DNA of 64,000 nt, from the NCBI RefSeq assembly GCF_000423265.1, contig NZ_AUHQ01000002.1:1-64000 (forward strand), given 5' to 3'. Below are positions 16,680 to 25,765 of this stretch, piece by piece (position 1 is the stretch's first letter; every line of letters begins with the position of its first letter). This stretch comes from Ligilactobacillus saerimneri DSM 16049. GTDB lineage: Bacteria > Bacillota > Bacilli > Lactobacillales > Lactobacillaceae. Below the pieces are notes generated by a model. It did not search any database. It saw only the letters and a program-made list of their open reading frames with translations, and was not told the DNA's origin. A program made the translations under genes and the position numbers.

Positions 16680-19163
16680 TTAATCATTAAAATGTGTTAA
16701 ATGAGCACGTAAATACTTGCCAGTTAAACTTTGTTCTTGGTGCGCAACGGCAGCTGGCGTCCCAGTAGCAACAACCTGTCCACCTGCATGTCCACCCCGA
16801 GGCCCCAGATCCACTATATAATCTGCGTTTGCAATCAGGTCTAGATCATGTTCGATCACAACAATTGTTGCCCCCTGCTCTAGCAACCGATCAAAAACGG
16901 CCAGAAGAAGTCGTTCATCCAAGGGATGCAAACCAATTGATGGTTCATCGAATAAATACAATGTCCCATGCTGGTCTTTACTCATATCAACAGCCAATTT
17001 CAAGCGCTGGGCTTCACCCCCAGAAAGGGCCGGAGTAGCTTCACCAAGATGTAGGTAACCTAACCCCATTTCTTTTAAGCCTGCCAGAACTGTTCCTAAC
17101 TTTGTAGTATCAGCAAAGTGGTCATGAGCTTCACTAACCGTCATCGCTAAAATCTGTGCCAGATTGAACCCATGCCAAGTAACTGTCAGTGTTTCTGCAT
17201 TATACCGTTGACCGTGGCAAGTAGGGCATGGTTGGACCATATCTGGAAGATACTGGATGTCTAAGTTTAAAACTCCGGTTCCTTTGCAAGTAGGACATGC
17301 TCCTTGCCTAGTATTGTATGAAAAGTGACTCACTGTCCATTTCTTTTCTTTGGCCGCTCGTGTACTGGTGAATTTTTGTCGCAATATATCCAAAATTCCG
17401 GTGTATGTGGCAACCGTTGAGCGAACGTTCTTTCCTACCGGTGTTGCATTGATTTCCACAACTCGTTTGATATTGGGGGCATCCAAGAAATCTACGTGGT
17501 TGGGTAATTCCTGCCCCGTCAGCTGGGCTTTAAGTGCTGGTTCAAGACTTTCCATAAACAAAGTAGTCTTGCCAGCACCAGAAAATCCTGTCACTGCTGT
17601 CAGCCTATTTTCAGGAATCTGAACACGCACGTTATGCAAATTATATTTATCAGTGACATGCCAGGTGATTTGGGGAACACTCAGCACTACTGGGGTTGTG
17701 GAGCGAACCCGTAGTCGTGCCGTCCCTGCCAGGAACGGACCAATCAATGACGCCGAGTCCTCCTTGATCTGCTCAACCGTTCCCTGAGCTATGACTTGAC
17801 CTCCACTATGCCCAGCCCCGGGCCCAAGTTCAACCACCCAGTCAGCCGCCCCGATCACCGCTGAGTTGTGATCTACCACTAGAACTGTATTTCCTTGAGC
17901 TACTAATGCACGTAATATTTTGATTAAACCAACGACATTAGCCGGATGCAAACCAATCGAAGGCTCATCCAGCACGTAGAGTACCCCGGTGGTTGCAGTT
18001 CGCAACGTCCGGCTAAGTTGGATCCTTTGCAACTCGCCAGTTGATAAACTGTCTCCTGCCCGATCAAGCGTCAAATAATCTAGCCCAAGGTCGATCAACG
18101 GCTGCAAGCTTTGGCAAAATTCGGTCACCAAATTATGTGCTAACTTTGCCATAGTTGGGGGCAGGCTAGGTTCAATTTTAGCCGCCCAGGTCGGCAGGTC
18201 CTTAATTTCCATCCGACTAACTGTAGCAATATCACATCCAGCTACCAAGCTCTTTAAAACCCAAGGCTTAAGCCGAGTCCCGTGGCAAGTCGGACATTCC
18301 GTGAAATCATAGAACTTGTTGAGCTTTTGCAGAGTCTTTTCGTTGCTGCTGGTTTGCATACTATCTTCCACCGCTGCATAAGCACTCTCATAAAGCGCAT
18401 TAGTATGAAAAACCCGGCCCGTCTTAGTTGGAAGGTTTACTTCGTATTTACGCTTAGGCCCATGGAGGACAAATTCCTGATCTGTTGGACTTAACTCACG
18501 GAAAGGTCGGTCAATATCAATCCCTAGTTGTTCAACCATCGCTGGCATAAAATTACGCCCCGGAAGCCGCCAGGTCGCAATAGCTCCAGCACGAATTGAT
18601 AAACTATCGTCGGGAACTATCCGGCTCTCTACCAACTGTTTAATTTCGCCCAAACCCTGACAAGTGGGACAAGCACCCCGTGAATTAAAAGCAAAATCCT
18701 CGGCTGCTGGGGGCATAAAACACTTCCCGTCAGCTGCTTGGACATCCAACCCTTCTGCCACTCGCAACGTAGGTTCAGCCCGACTGAACGTTTGCGGATG
18801 GACATGTGAACCCAGTCGGGAAAATAGGAGGCGCAAAACGTTCGCACTTTCAGTCATTGTTCCCACCGTACTGCGCTTATTAGGAACGGTCGGTCTTTGA
18901 CGCAGAGCCAAAGCTGCTGGCAAATGACGAATAGTAGTAACATCTGCCTTGGAGTCTTGACTAATACGCCGGCGTGTATATGTCGATAAAGCATCCAAAT
19001 ACCGCCGAGCCCCTTCTGCATAGAGAACCCCCATGGCTAAAGAAGACTTTCCTGAACCAGATAAACCACTAATCGCAATGAATTTTCCTAAAGGAAGATT
19101 GAGGTCAATATTCTGTAAGTTATTAACCCGGGCCCCGCGAACTTCAATTTCTTTATTTTTCAT
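16680..19163 (-). CDS. UvrA-like ABC ATPase (UvrA paralogue, possible drug resistance)
   Basis: 827 residues, over 100 shorter than housekeeping UvrA. Two ABC modules: Walker A GLSGSGKSSLAMG and SGAGKTTLF, two signature/Walker B pairs with DEPSIGLHP, and four CPTC-type zinc motifs. The shortened middle lacks most of the UvrB-binding insert. This matches UvrA2/DrrC-like proteins found beside drug-resistance or secondary-metabolite genes, where they are thought to remove intercalators. Start is ATG 19163, seven bases after GGAGAGAG; an upstream in-frame TTG overlaps that site. The next gene on the strand is the aldo/keto reductase. Confidence 0.88.
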   Translation of the reverse strand: MKNKEIEVRGARVNNLQNIDLNLPLGKFIAISGLSGSGKSSLAMGVLYAEGARRYLDALSTYTRRRISQDSKADVTTIRHLPAALALRQRPTVPNKRSTVGTMTESANVLRLLFSRLGSHVHPQTFSRAEPTLRVAEGLDVQAADGKCFMPPAAEDFAFNSRGACPTCQGLGEIKQLVESRIVPDDSLSIRAGAIATWRLPGRNFMPAMVEQLGIDIDRPFRELSPTDQEFVLHGPKRKYEVNLPTKTGRVFHTNALYESAYAAVEDSMQTSSNEKTLQKLNKFYDFTECPTCHGTRLKPWVLKSLVAGCDIATVSRMEIKDLPTWAAKIEPSLPPTMAKLAHNLVTEFCQSLQPLIDLGLDYLTLDRAGDSLSTGELQRIQLSRTLRTATTGVLYVLDEPSIGLHPANVVGLIKILRALVAQGNTVLVVDHNSAVIGAADWVVELGPGAGHSGGQVIAQGTVEQIKEDSASLIGPFLAGTARLRVRSTTPVVLSVPQITWHVTDKYNLHNVRVQIPENRLTAVTGFSGAGKTTLFMESLEPALKAQLTGQELPNHVDFLDAPNIKRVVEINATPVGKNVRSTVATYTGILDILRQKFTSTRAAKEKKWTVSHFSYNTRQGACPTCKGTGVLNLDIQYLPDMVQPCPTCHGQRYNAETLTVTWHGFNLAQILAMTVSEAHDHFADTTKLGTVLAGLKEMGLGYLHLGEATPALSGGEAQRLKLAVDMSKDQHGTLYLFDEPSIGLHPLDERLLLAVFDRLLEQGATIVVIEHDLDLIANADYIVDLGPRGGHAGGQVVATGTPAAVAHQEQSLTGKYLRAHLTHFND

Positions 19164-19199
19164 TAGATCTCTCTCCAACTATCATTGATGATGGCAATA

Positions 19200-19285
19200 C
19201 AAAAAAGCAACGTATGCCAAAGTCCGTAGCAAGTTATCTTATCAATAACCACTATAGCACTTCATATCATTCGTTGCTTCTATTG
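19200..19285 (-). promoter_or_regulatory. Leader hairpin ahead of the UvrA-like gene
   Basis: On the minus strand AAGCAACG (near 19282-19275) pairs with CGTTGCTT (near 19212-19205), followed by TTTTTTGT just before the gene start. It could end the 144-residue gene transcript or act as an attenuator of the UvrA-like gene. Confidence 0.45.
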
Positions 19286-19315
19286 TTTTAATTTTTTATG
19301 TTTCGCATTAAATAA

Positions 19316-19750
19316 TTACTGTTGCACAATCTTAATAGCACTAGCCAACATCATTGCTGCATCATACAGATTCAACGATCGGTACTGCAACTCTGTAAAC
19401 CCGTCATGGTAATAATCCACTACCTTTTTAAACGGGCACCATACTAGCCCCATTGGTGGACCACTTGGGTCAAAGTCACCCGCAGCATATGACAAATCAA
19501 ACAAAGCCACCACCAAGCGACAAATATCATAAGAAGTAGCCTGCCCCTGGTCAATCTGCTCAATTGCCAGGGTGCCATTCGAATGTGAAACAAAAGTAAT
19601 TTTCACTGTGGGAGAAATCTCCAACAACCGGCATAATTGTTGCACCAAAGTTTGTGCATCTTGTTGGTCTAACTCTACCAACACCCCGTGGCGAATGATA
19701 TACCCGATGGTATACCACAGCTTGAACCAATGTGGTGTCTTCTCTGACAT
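19316..19750 (-). CDS. Hypothetical protein
   Basis: 144 residues, not recognised. Begins MSEKTPHWFKLWYTIGYIIRHGVLVEL and has alternating strands (KITFVSHSNGTLAIEQI) and helices, with a cluster GDFDPSGPPMGLVWCPF and YYHDGF near the middle. No signal peptide or membrane helix. AGGGGA lies six bases before the ATG. Composition is like its neighbours, and codon structure supports a real gene. Confidence 0.6.
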   Translation of the reverse strand: MSEKTPHWFKLWYTIGYIIRHGVLVELDQQDAQTLVQQLCRLLEISPTVKITFVSHSNGTLAIEQIDQGQATSYDICRLVVALFDLSYAAGDFDPSGPPMGLVWCPFKKVVDYYHDGFTELQYRSLNLYDAAMMLASAIKIVQQ

Positions 19751-19931
19751 AACAATCCCCTACAATAATAGTCTCGAGCATGCTCACTCTGCACCCATTA
19801 TATCTGTTTTCCTCACCAGAATAATAGTCAAATTATTTTTATCTCACATAGCACCCAAAGCAGATTAATTCCCCTCCGTTCTAATAACACTTATAATAAG
19901 TAAGGTAATACCAATTAATAAGGAGGATATT

Positions 19932-20798
19932 ATGATGACATTCACTAACGTCAACTCACCACTGACCTTAAATAATGGAGTTGAAATTCCATGTGTTGGT
20001 TACGGTACATACAAAACTGATCCGGCTGCCACGGCTACGGCTGTAACAGCCGCCATCCAAGCAGGTTACCGTCATATTGATACTGCCATGGTTTACCGCA
20101 ACGAAGAAGGCGTAGGCCAAGGGATCAAAGCTGCCGGCGTGGATCGGACAGAATTATTCATCACTAGCAAACTCTGGAATACTGACCGGGGTTATGAAGC
20201 TACCAAAGTTGCTTTTCAAAAGACTTTAGACCGTCTAGGCTTAGACTATCTTGATCTCTACTTAATTCACTGGCCAGCTAACGAAAAACAATTTGGTGCT
20301 GAAGCAGCTAAAATCAATGCCGAAACATGGCGGGCTATGGAAGAACTCTATCATGCAGGAAAGATTCGTGCTATCGGACTGAGTAATTTCATGCCCCACC
20401 ACGTTAAAAAGCTACTAGAAACAGCGACTGTTAAGCCAATGGTTGACCAAATCGAAGTTCATCCTGGTTGGACCCATGCTGATGAAATTAAAGAACTACA
20501 AGCAATGGATATTGTTGTTGAAGCATGGGGACCTCTCGGCGGTCAGGGGGCAACGGTTTTAACCAACCCAACTATGCAGGAAATCGCCACTGCTCACAAC
20601 AAGTCAACTGCCCAAGTCAGCCTACGCTGGGTTCTTCAACAAGGAGTCTTGCCTTTACCAAAGTCTGTCCATGTAGACCGGATGAAGCAAAATATGGATA
20701 TCTTTGACTTTGAGTTATCTCCTACCGAAATGGCAACAATTTCTGCCTTGCCAAACCTCGGTGGTCAATGCAAGGACCCTGACGATGTTGATTTCTAA
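19932..20798 (+). CDS. Aldo/keto reductase (2,5-diketo-D-gluconate reductase type)
   Basis: 288 residues with Asp and Tyr in HIDTAMVYRNEEGVG, Lys in FITSKLW, His in YLIHWP, then IRAIGLSNF, VDQIEVHPGWT and the C-terminal PLPKSVHVDRMKQN that binds the 2'-phosphate of NADPH. Reduces small carbonyl compounds. AAGGAGG precedes the ATG by five bases. Monocistronic; convergent with the DUF3278 gene. Only distantly similar to the other reductase at 15.8-16.7 kb. Confidence 0.9.
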   Translation: MMTFTNVNSPLTLNNGVEIPCVGYGTYKTDPAATATAVTAAIQAGYRHIDTAMVYRNEEGVGQGIKAAGVDRTELFITSKLWNTDRGYEATKVAFQKTLDRLGLDYLDLYLIHWPANEKQFGAEAAKINAETWRAMEELYHAGKIRAIGLSNFMPHHVKKLLETATVKPMVDQIEVHPGWTHADEIKELQAMDIVVEAWGPLGGQGATVLTNPTMQEIATAHNKSTAQVSLRWVLQQGVLPLPKSVHVDRMKQNMDIFDFELSPTEMATISALPNLGGQCKDPDDVDF

Positions 20799-20827
20799 AT
20801 CTCAAAAATCATTATAAAGATAAAGCA

Positions 20828-20863
20828 AAGGAGCATATACAGCGTACGTTGTATTTGCTCCTT
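20828..20863. terminator. Bidirectional terminator
   Basis: AAGGAGCA..ATACA and TGTAT..TGCTCCTT arms between the convergent reductase and DUF3278 genes. Confidence 0.7.
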
Positions 20864-20873
20864 ATTTGTTTAT

Positions 20874-21410
20874 TCATTCTTCATTAACTTCTTTAATCCG
20901 CCGTAAAGCAATAATCAGCATTATGACTGTCCAGCCACCACCAGCAACCAACGAACCTAGTAAGTTTCTTCCCTGAAGAAGAATACTACTGTAAGTTTGA
21001 CCACTGCCAACCCAATCAATCAGGGTGCTAAGTAAATGAAACGAAACTGTAAACCACAGACCGGCTATCAAAGTACGGATTAATGCCCACAATTGAACCC
21101 GCTTCTTTTCTGCTGGAGTAACCTCCCGTTCTGTCAGGTGCAAGCGTCCAACTGCCCATCCTAGGTAAGCCATCACAGTTAAGAAAACTATCATGTTAAA
21201 CCAAATATAGGTTAACAGCACCGTTTCTGTGCGCAATTGCCAAGCAGTAGCCAAGATTGTACCAAACGCTCCTGCCATTTGTAAAAATAATAGTGGGAGC
21301 AAAGCTGTATTCCCAATTCGGTTCAATTCCTTTAATCGGTATTCATCCAGCGGACCTGCAATCCCGTAGAAGTGCTTGATTATCCGTGTGAAAAGTGTTG
21401 TTTGTGTCAT
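20874..21410 (-). CDS. DUF3278-like membrane protein
   Basis: 178 residues with four membrane helices (about 35-57, 64-88, 110-132, 145-168) and a polar N-terminus. Such DUF3278 proteins are encoded directly after a small XRE regulator in lactobacilli. Here the start overlaps the regulator stop by four bases, so the two are translationally coupled. Function unknown. Confidence 0.75.
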   Translation of the reverse strand: MTQTTLFTRIIKHFYGIAGPLDEYRLKELNRIGNTALLPLLFLQMAGAFGTILATAWQLRTETVLLTYIWFNMIVFLTVMAYLGWAVGRLHLTEREVTPAEKKRVQLWALIRTLIAGLWFTVSFHLLSTLIDWVGSGQTYSSILLQGRNLLGSLVAGGGWTVIMLIIALRRIKEVNEE

Positions 21411-21610
21411 TTCTTGTCACGCTCCTCCCAAAATAGGGTATTGAGATCTGTCCCCAACGCCCACACTATTTTTAAGCACAGATCTAACGATGGATTGTAC
21501 TTATCATTTTCAATCAAGTTGATTGTCTGCCGTGCTACTCCTACTTGTTGTGCCAGCGCCTGCTGGGAATAATCCGTATGCTGACGCCGATATTCTCGTA
21601 CCCGGTTCAT
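21407..21610 (-). CDS. Small XRE-family regulator coupled to DUF3278 gene
   Basis: 67 residues consisting almost only of a Cro/C1-type HTH: MNRVREYRRQHTDYSQQALAQ, VGVARQTINLIENDKYNPSL and LGTDLNTLFW. It belongs to the small single-domain regulators coupled to membrane partners. Likely autoregulated, but no operator was identified. Confidence 0.88.
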   Translation of the reverse strand: MNRVREYRRQHTDYSQQALAQQVGVARQTINLIENDKYNPSLDLCLKIVWALGTDLNTLFWEERDKK

Positions 21611-21705
21611 CCATCCCCCTCCTTGTCATTTATATATGACCTTTTGTCGCTTATAATGTACACCAAAGTTTCATCAATATCAAATATAAATGACAATGTG
21701 CACAC

Positions 21706-21735
21706 AAAAAAACCGGAGATGAAATTCATCTCCGG
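21706..21735 (-). terminator. Terminator of the rpsF-ssb-rpsR operon
   Basis: Perfect CCGGAGATGAA/TTCATCTCCGG stem with T-run on the minus strand. Confidence 0.92.
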
Positions 21736-21774
21736 GTTATTTATCAATAATATAGTTAGCGTATTGCCACAGAA

Positions 21775-22011
21775 TTAGTCTTCGTTGACAAATGGAAGCA
21801 ACCCCATGATACGTGCACGCTTGATAGCGATAGTAACACGACGTTGGTTCTTAGCACTAGTACCAGTTACCCGACGAGGTAAGATCTTACCACGTTCTGA
21901 AATGAAACGGCGTAACAAGTCAGTGTCTTTGTAATCGATGTATTCGATGTGGTTTGCAGCAATAAAGTCGACTTTACGACGACGACGGCCGCCACGACGG
22001 TTTTGTGCCAT
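21775..22011 (-). CDS. rpsR: 30S ribosomal protein S18
   Basis: 78 residues: basic start [20 protein letters not shown], then [25 protein letters not shown] and the conserved [22 protein letters not shown]. It pairs with S6 on the 30S platform. Last gene of rpsF-ssb-rpsR. Unlike many relatives, the next essential genes on this strand (gdpP-rplI) are about 14 kb away. Confidence 0.98.
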   Translation of the reverse strand: MAQNRRGGRRRRKVDFIAANHIEYIDYKDTDLLRRFISERGKILPRRVTGTSAKNQRRVTIAIKRARIMGLLPFVNED

Positions 22012-22028
22012 TGGTAGTTCCTCCTTAA

Positions 22029-22616
22029 TTAGAATGGTAGGTCATCATCAGAAATAACTTTGCCGTTCTGGTCATCACTAAATGGATCTTGGTTAAGATC
22101 TTGGTTTTGATTACCAGTGTTCCCCGACATCGGAGCGGCATTGTTGGAGTAACCCTGGCTCGGGTTGCTATAACCACCGGCTGGAGCATTATTTCCCCCA
22201 GCATATCCGTTATTTCCGGATGTGAAACCGTTATTTGGAGCACCACCTTGACCCATGCCGTTACCACCATGTGTTTGTCGGTACTGTTCCGATTGGGAAC
22301 GACTTTCCATCAGGGCAAAGGAATCTACCACCACTTCAGTCACGTAAACCCGTTGACCTTGTTGGTTTTCGTAGTTTCTCGTTTGCAACCGCCCATCGAT
22401 TCCCACCATTGAACCTTTATGGGTAAAGTTGACAAAGTTTTCGGCTGACTTCCGCCAGATTACGCAATTAATGAAATCAGCTTCCCGTTCCCCTGCTTGG
22501 GTCCGGAATTGCCGATCAACTGCCACCGTAAAACTTGCCACCGCTACTCCACTTTGGGTATAACGCAATTCTGCGTCCCGGGTCAAACGACCTGTAATAA
22601 CGACTCTATTGATCAA
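22029..22616 (-). CDS. ssb: Single-stranded DNA-binding protein
   Basis: 195 residues: N-terminal OB fold (1-105) with [24 protein letters not shown] and [21 protein letters not shown], then a flexible Gly/Asn/Gln-rich linker and the acidic tip [15 protein letters not shown] that binds replication and repair partners. Middle gene of the ribosomal operon. Confidence 0.98.
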   Translation of the reverse strand: MINRVVITGRLTRDAELRYTQSGVAVASFTVAVDRQFRTQAGEREADFINCVIWRKSAENFVNFTHKGSMVGIDGRLQTRNYENQQGQRVYVTEVVVDSFALMESRSQSEQYRQTHGGNGMGQGGAPNNGFTSGNNGYAGGNNAPAGGYSNPSQGYSNNAAPMSGNTGNQNQDLNQDPFSDDQNGKVISDDDLPF

Positions 22617-22651
22617 GGTGCATCCTCCTTTATGATTTTAAAAAGAGTTGA

Positions 22652-22939
22652 TTAATCTTCACGCTTTACGATCATGTGACGTAAGATACCATCATTGATC
22701 TTTGCAAGACGGTCAAATTCGTTGATTGCTTCAGCGTTGTCAGCAGTTAAGTTAACAATGTGGTAAGTACCTTCACTGTAACCACCGATTTCGTAAGCAA
22801 AACGACGCTTAGACCAGTCTTTTGAATCTACGATTTCAGCACCATCATTCTTAAGAATGTTGTCAAAACGTTCTACCAAAGCATTCTTTGCTTCTTCATC
22901 AAGTGATGGGTTGATGATATAAGTAATTTCGTACTTCAC
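22652..22939 (-). CDS. rpsF: 30S ribosomal protein S6
   Basis: 95 residues from GTG 22939: [15 protein letters not shown], then [24 protein letters not shown] and [11 protein letters not shown] choose this start because S6 normally begins M-x-KYE and AAGGAGG lies ten bases upstream; another in-frame GTG at 22951 overlaps the ribosome-binding site. First gene of rpsF-ssb-rpsR. Confidence 0.95.
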   Translation of the reverse strand: MKYEITYIINPSLDEEAKNALVERFDNILKNDGAEIVDSKDWSKRRFAYEIGGYSEGTYHIVNLTADNAEAINEFDRLAKINDGILRHMIVKRED

Positions 22940-22995
22940 GACTGTTTGCACCTCCTTATGGACTATTGGTTCTATATTTTAAATAAGAACAAGGA

Positions 22996-23029
22996 GAGTA
23001 ATCTAATGCTTTGTGCGACTTAGATACTC
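22996..23029 (-). promoter_or_regulatory. Hairpin in rpsF leader
   Basis: Arms GAGTATCTAA and TTAGATTACTC can pair in the 5' leader of the rpsF mRNA. Some Gram-positive rpsF leaders bind S6:S18 for feedback, but I did not find the diagnostic bulge, so this is only a candidate. Confidence 0.3.
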
Positions 23030-23039
23030 ACGAAGTAGA

Positions 23040-23068
23040 ATTATAACATGAAGCACTCCGACACGCAA
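23040..23068 (-). promoter_or_regulatory. Promoter of rpsF-ssb-rpsR
   Basis: Minus strand TTGCGT (23068-23063), 17-base spacer, perfect TATAAT (23045-23040). Confidence 0.8.
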
Positions 23069-23156
23069 GCCTGAAATCAGCGTATAATCCTCTTTAAAAC
23101 AACTTTTATGCTAATTTTCTCCCCATTCTATACATACGTTATAGTAGCTTTTTTTG

Positions 23157-23492
23157 TCAGTTAAAAACGTAATTCACTAATAATATGTACACCAGTGTTC
23201 CTCCCAGCAAAGAAAAGACCATCTGCCGCCGCCACCAATGGAGGCCAGCTGTAATCAAACCAGCAATAAGTTCGGGAAGCCCATGGTTACCCTGAAAAAG
23301 GTCAATTCCGCGGTAACAGTACACTACCAACATTGTCATGATTGCGGGTGGAAGGAACTTTCCTAATTGGACAATAAAAGGTGCTGGTCGCTGATTATCT
23401 CGGCGAGTAAAGAGTACAAACGGAAGATACCGTGTTAAAAAATTAACCACGGCTGCAAGCGCAATCGTTAACACCTGTTCCATTAAAGTCAC
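23157..23492 (-). CDS. azlD: Branched-chain amino-acid exporter, small subunit
   Basis: 111 residues, three to four membrane helices, with the AzlD-type segment LTRYLPFVLF and LGKFLPPAIMTMLVVYC. With AzlC it forms an exporter of branched-chain amino acids or analogues. Its start overlaps the azlC stop by four bases. Confidence 0.88.
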   Translation of the reverse strand: MTLMEQVLTIALAAVVNFLTRYLPFVLFTRRDNQRPAPFIVQLGKFLPPAIMTMLVVYCYRGIDLFQGNHGLPELIAGLITAGLHWWRRQMVFSLLGGTLVYILLVNYVFN

Positions 23493-24199
23493 CGCTGTTC
23501 CTCCTTTTGCTGCTCATGCCAATACTTCACTGCAAATTCTGCCACCAATAATAAAAGCGTCACAACCAAGAAGTATCTCTGTCCAATCAATACTAAGGAA
23601 ACTAGGGTAATTACCATGCCACTAAGCGAACTTAAATGGCTTTTTTCTTTCCGCACTTGGTCGACAGCTAGGCAAATAAAGAGTGCGGTCATAATAAAAT
23701 CTAGTCCCTTGATTTCCATTCCCAAGGCGCTGCCTAGTAGACCACCTAGGCACGCCCCGGTTACCCAATAGAAATAATTCAAAATGGTAATCCAGACATG
23801 CACTGCAGTCTCATCATAGCCTTGGGGGACTTTGACATAGTAATTCAAAACGAAAGTTTCATCCGCCAACCCGTAGATCAAGACCCGCTTCCGCCATCCT
23901 TGCAGCGGATATTTGGTCAACATTGACACTCCATAAAAAAACTGGCGAAAACCTAACACGGCTGTCAATAGCAAGACACTAACCGGGTTAAACTGCTGCA
24001 AAAGCATGTTGGCGATGAAAAACTCTACTGATCCACCATAAATTGTCGCTGCCATCAAAGTGGGAAAAAGAAATGAAAAGCCTAAGTTATGCATGTAAAG
24101 TCCATATCCGATCCCCAAAAACATAAAGCCAAACAAAACCGGCAGTGATGTTCGCAGTGCATACTTGAAATTATTTGGCAAATTTGTCCTTGAATCCAT
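23489..24199 (-). CDS. azlC: Branched-chain amino-acid exporter, large subunit
   Basis: 236 residues with about eight helices. Family features: ALRTSLPVLFGFMFLGIGYGLYM near the N-terminus, ATIYGGSVEFFIANML, RQFFYGVSML and YGLADETFVLNY. Works with AzlD. ATG after GAGGGGAT. The triple structured repeat lies directly upstream and may be in its leader or in the tail of the preceding gene. Confidence 0.9.
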   Translation of the reverse strand: MDSRTNLPNNFKYALRTSLPVLFGFMFLGIGYGLYMHNLGFSFLFPTLMAATIYGGSVEFFIANMLLQQFNPVSVLLLTAVLGFRQFFYGVSMLTKYPLQGWRKRVLIYGLADETFVLNYYVKVPQGYDETAVHVWITILNYFYWVTGACLGGLLGSALGMEIKGLDFIMTALFICLAVDQVRKEKSHLSSLSGMVITLVSLVLIGQRYFLVVTLLLLVAEFAVKYWHEQQKEEQR

Positions 24200-24641
24200 C
24201 CCGATCCCCTCTTAGTTTCGTTCTAGTGTACCAGAAATTCTACTTTTTCAATGAAGAAACCTATAAAAATGTGGAGGCAGATTAGGTCTACCTTCACTTA
24301 ATGGTGATATTCTCTTTAAACTAACTACGGGTGCCTCTGATGATATTCATCATTCGTTACCCTAGGTTAGATCACACTTTCTACCTGCACTACTCAGCAC
24401 TTCTATTGTCGTGCCCCACATTGCAAGCGGCTCGTCTGTAAATAGCAATTTCGGCGATGATAAAATCATCACCATCAGTTGCTCCTTACAGCACGCCTCT
24501 TACCCGCAATGCTCAGCACTTCTATTCCTTAACGTGTTCACCAGCTCAAAAGCCTATGGATAACAACACCCCAATGGATGACTTTATCATCTCACCGGGG
24601 TTCCGTTATCCTACGCCTTTTACCCGAGCTGGTTCACACTT
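24200..24641. other. 442-base region between azlC and the AEC gene
   Basis: Almost wholly occupied by the three repeat units. A partial fourth similarity (GAAGGTAGACC, 24293-24283 on the minus strand) is weak. No ORF is supported. Confidence 0.6.
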
Positions 24642-24646
24642 CTATT
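24303..24646 (-). repeat. Three tandem structured repeat units
   Basis: On the minus strand three units of about 105-118 bases start with AATAGAAGTG and a TGA/TGAACC segment (units begin near 24646, 24526 and 24407). Each can fold with an outer GTG(C/T)...(G/A)CAC pair, an inner stem and a central hairpin with GATGA/TCATC arms. The first unit begins within the stop codon of the upstream gene. Loops differ while stems are compensated, suggesting RNA folding. No known riboswitch core was recognised. Confidence 0.5.
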
Positions 24647-25595
24647 TAACCACCATCTGCACAACTACCATCCATAAAGGCACCGTAACAGCTGCCATCA
24701 GCGTTGTTTCCGTAACCATCACCGCTGCATAGTCCGCATCCGCCTGATACAATTTAGCCACGATTGGAGCATTGGTCATAACCGGCATTGCCGCTTGAAT
24801 CACGAAAACCTGTTTCATCAATAAGGGCATTGAAGCTGGCATTACCAGCAAGATCATCAGTAACGGTGCCACCACAAATCTCCCCAACATAATTAAAACT
24901 GCATCCCGATCAAAGCGTAACCGGCACAGCCCAGCGTTGGAAATTGCAATGCCAATAAATAACATCGAAAGTGGAACGGTTAATCCCCCCAGGTAACCAC
25001 AAGTCTGCATAATAAATGCAGGCACATGGATATGAAGGATGATCAAGATCACTGCCAAGATAAAACCCAACAACGGCGGTGAAAAAATCTTGCTTACCAC
25101 CTGGCGCCAGTTCACCCCTGCTTTATGCTTTCCATCATGCTGGATCAGCCATACTCCCAATGTCCAAAAGAAGGTGGTGTTGGCCATGTAGTATACCAAT
25201 ACATACGGCACCGAAGCACTCCCAAACAAAGCCATGTTGAGGGGAAGACCGATAAAAACCGTATTTGAATTAAAAAACATCGAAGTAAATAAGCCCCGAT
25301 GATTTTTCCTAACAGCACAGATCCGTGCAATTGCAGCTGCTAAGGCAAATAGAATTGTCATCGATAATACCGGATAGCGCAAATCCGGGAGTAACTGCCG
25401 TAGCTCTGACGCAGTAAACCGCTTGGTAACGGTGGCTACCATATAGGCAGGAAGTGCCACCTGGGTGACCAGCCGCGAAATAATGCGCGGCGATTCTGAT
25501 GAAAACCATTTTCTCTCATTCATTAAATACCCTAGCGCCACCATGATCAGAATAATACTGACTCCTGATAGGGCAGCTACAATGACTCTCTCCAT
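24642..25595 (-). CDS. AEC-family permease (auxin efflux carrier/malate type)
   Basis: 317 residues, about ten helices in two five-helix halves. The N-terminal half has GYLMNERKWFSSESPRIISRLVTQVALPAYMV, and the second half has FNSNTVFIGLPLNMALFG, GLTVPLSMLFIGIAIS and MPVMTNAPIVAKLYQADADYAA. Members carry malate, citrulline or other organic anions. No metabolic neighbour reveals its substrate. Its stop codon lies in the first repeat unit. Confidence 0.85.
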   Translation of the reverse strand: MERVIVAALSGVSIILIMVALGYLMNERKWFSSESPRIISRLVTQVALPAYMVATVTKRFTASELRQLLPDLRYPVLSMTILFALAAAIARICAVRKNHRGLFTSMFFNSNTVFIGLPLNMALFGSASVPYVLVYYMANTTFFWTLGVWLIQHDGKHKAGVNWRQVVSKIFSPPLLGFILAVILIILHIHVPAFIMQTCGYLGGLTVPLSMLFIGIAISNAGLCRLRFDRDAVLIMLGRFVVAPLLMILLVMPASMPLLMKQVFVIQAAMPVMTNAPIVAKLYQADADYAAVMVTETTLMAAVTVPLWMVVVQMVVK

Positions 25596-25695
25596 CTTGT
25601 TGCCTTCTTCCCTAATAAATCATTTTAATAATTTTCATTGTATGCCTATTTCACATCTAAATGCCAGATTTCTCTTTTTTTAATTAAAAATATAA

Positions 25696-25735
25696 ATAAC
25701 GCTATACTAGCCTAAAAAGCATAATATAGCGTTAT
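25696..25735 (-). terminator. Terminator of lipoprotein gene 1
   Basis: Perfect ATAACGCTATA/TATAGCGTTAT stem followed by TTATATTTTT on the minus strand. Confidence 0.8.
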
Positions 25736-25765
25736 CTCACATCATTTTATAGGGAGGTATTCCAA

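Noticed and set aside
22952-23039. S6:S18-binding rpsF leader
   Set aside because: A hairpin exists, but I did not find the diagnostic bulge; only listed as a candidate.
24303-24646. Possible CRISPR array
   Set aside because: Units are too long (105-118 bases), only three, diverged, and carry internal stems rather than spacers; no cas genes.
24457-24732. 91-codon plus-strand frame
   Set aside because: It runs through the repeat units and into the antisense of the AEC gene, and has no ribosome-binding site.
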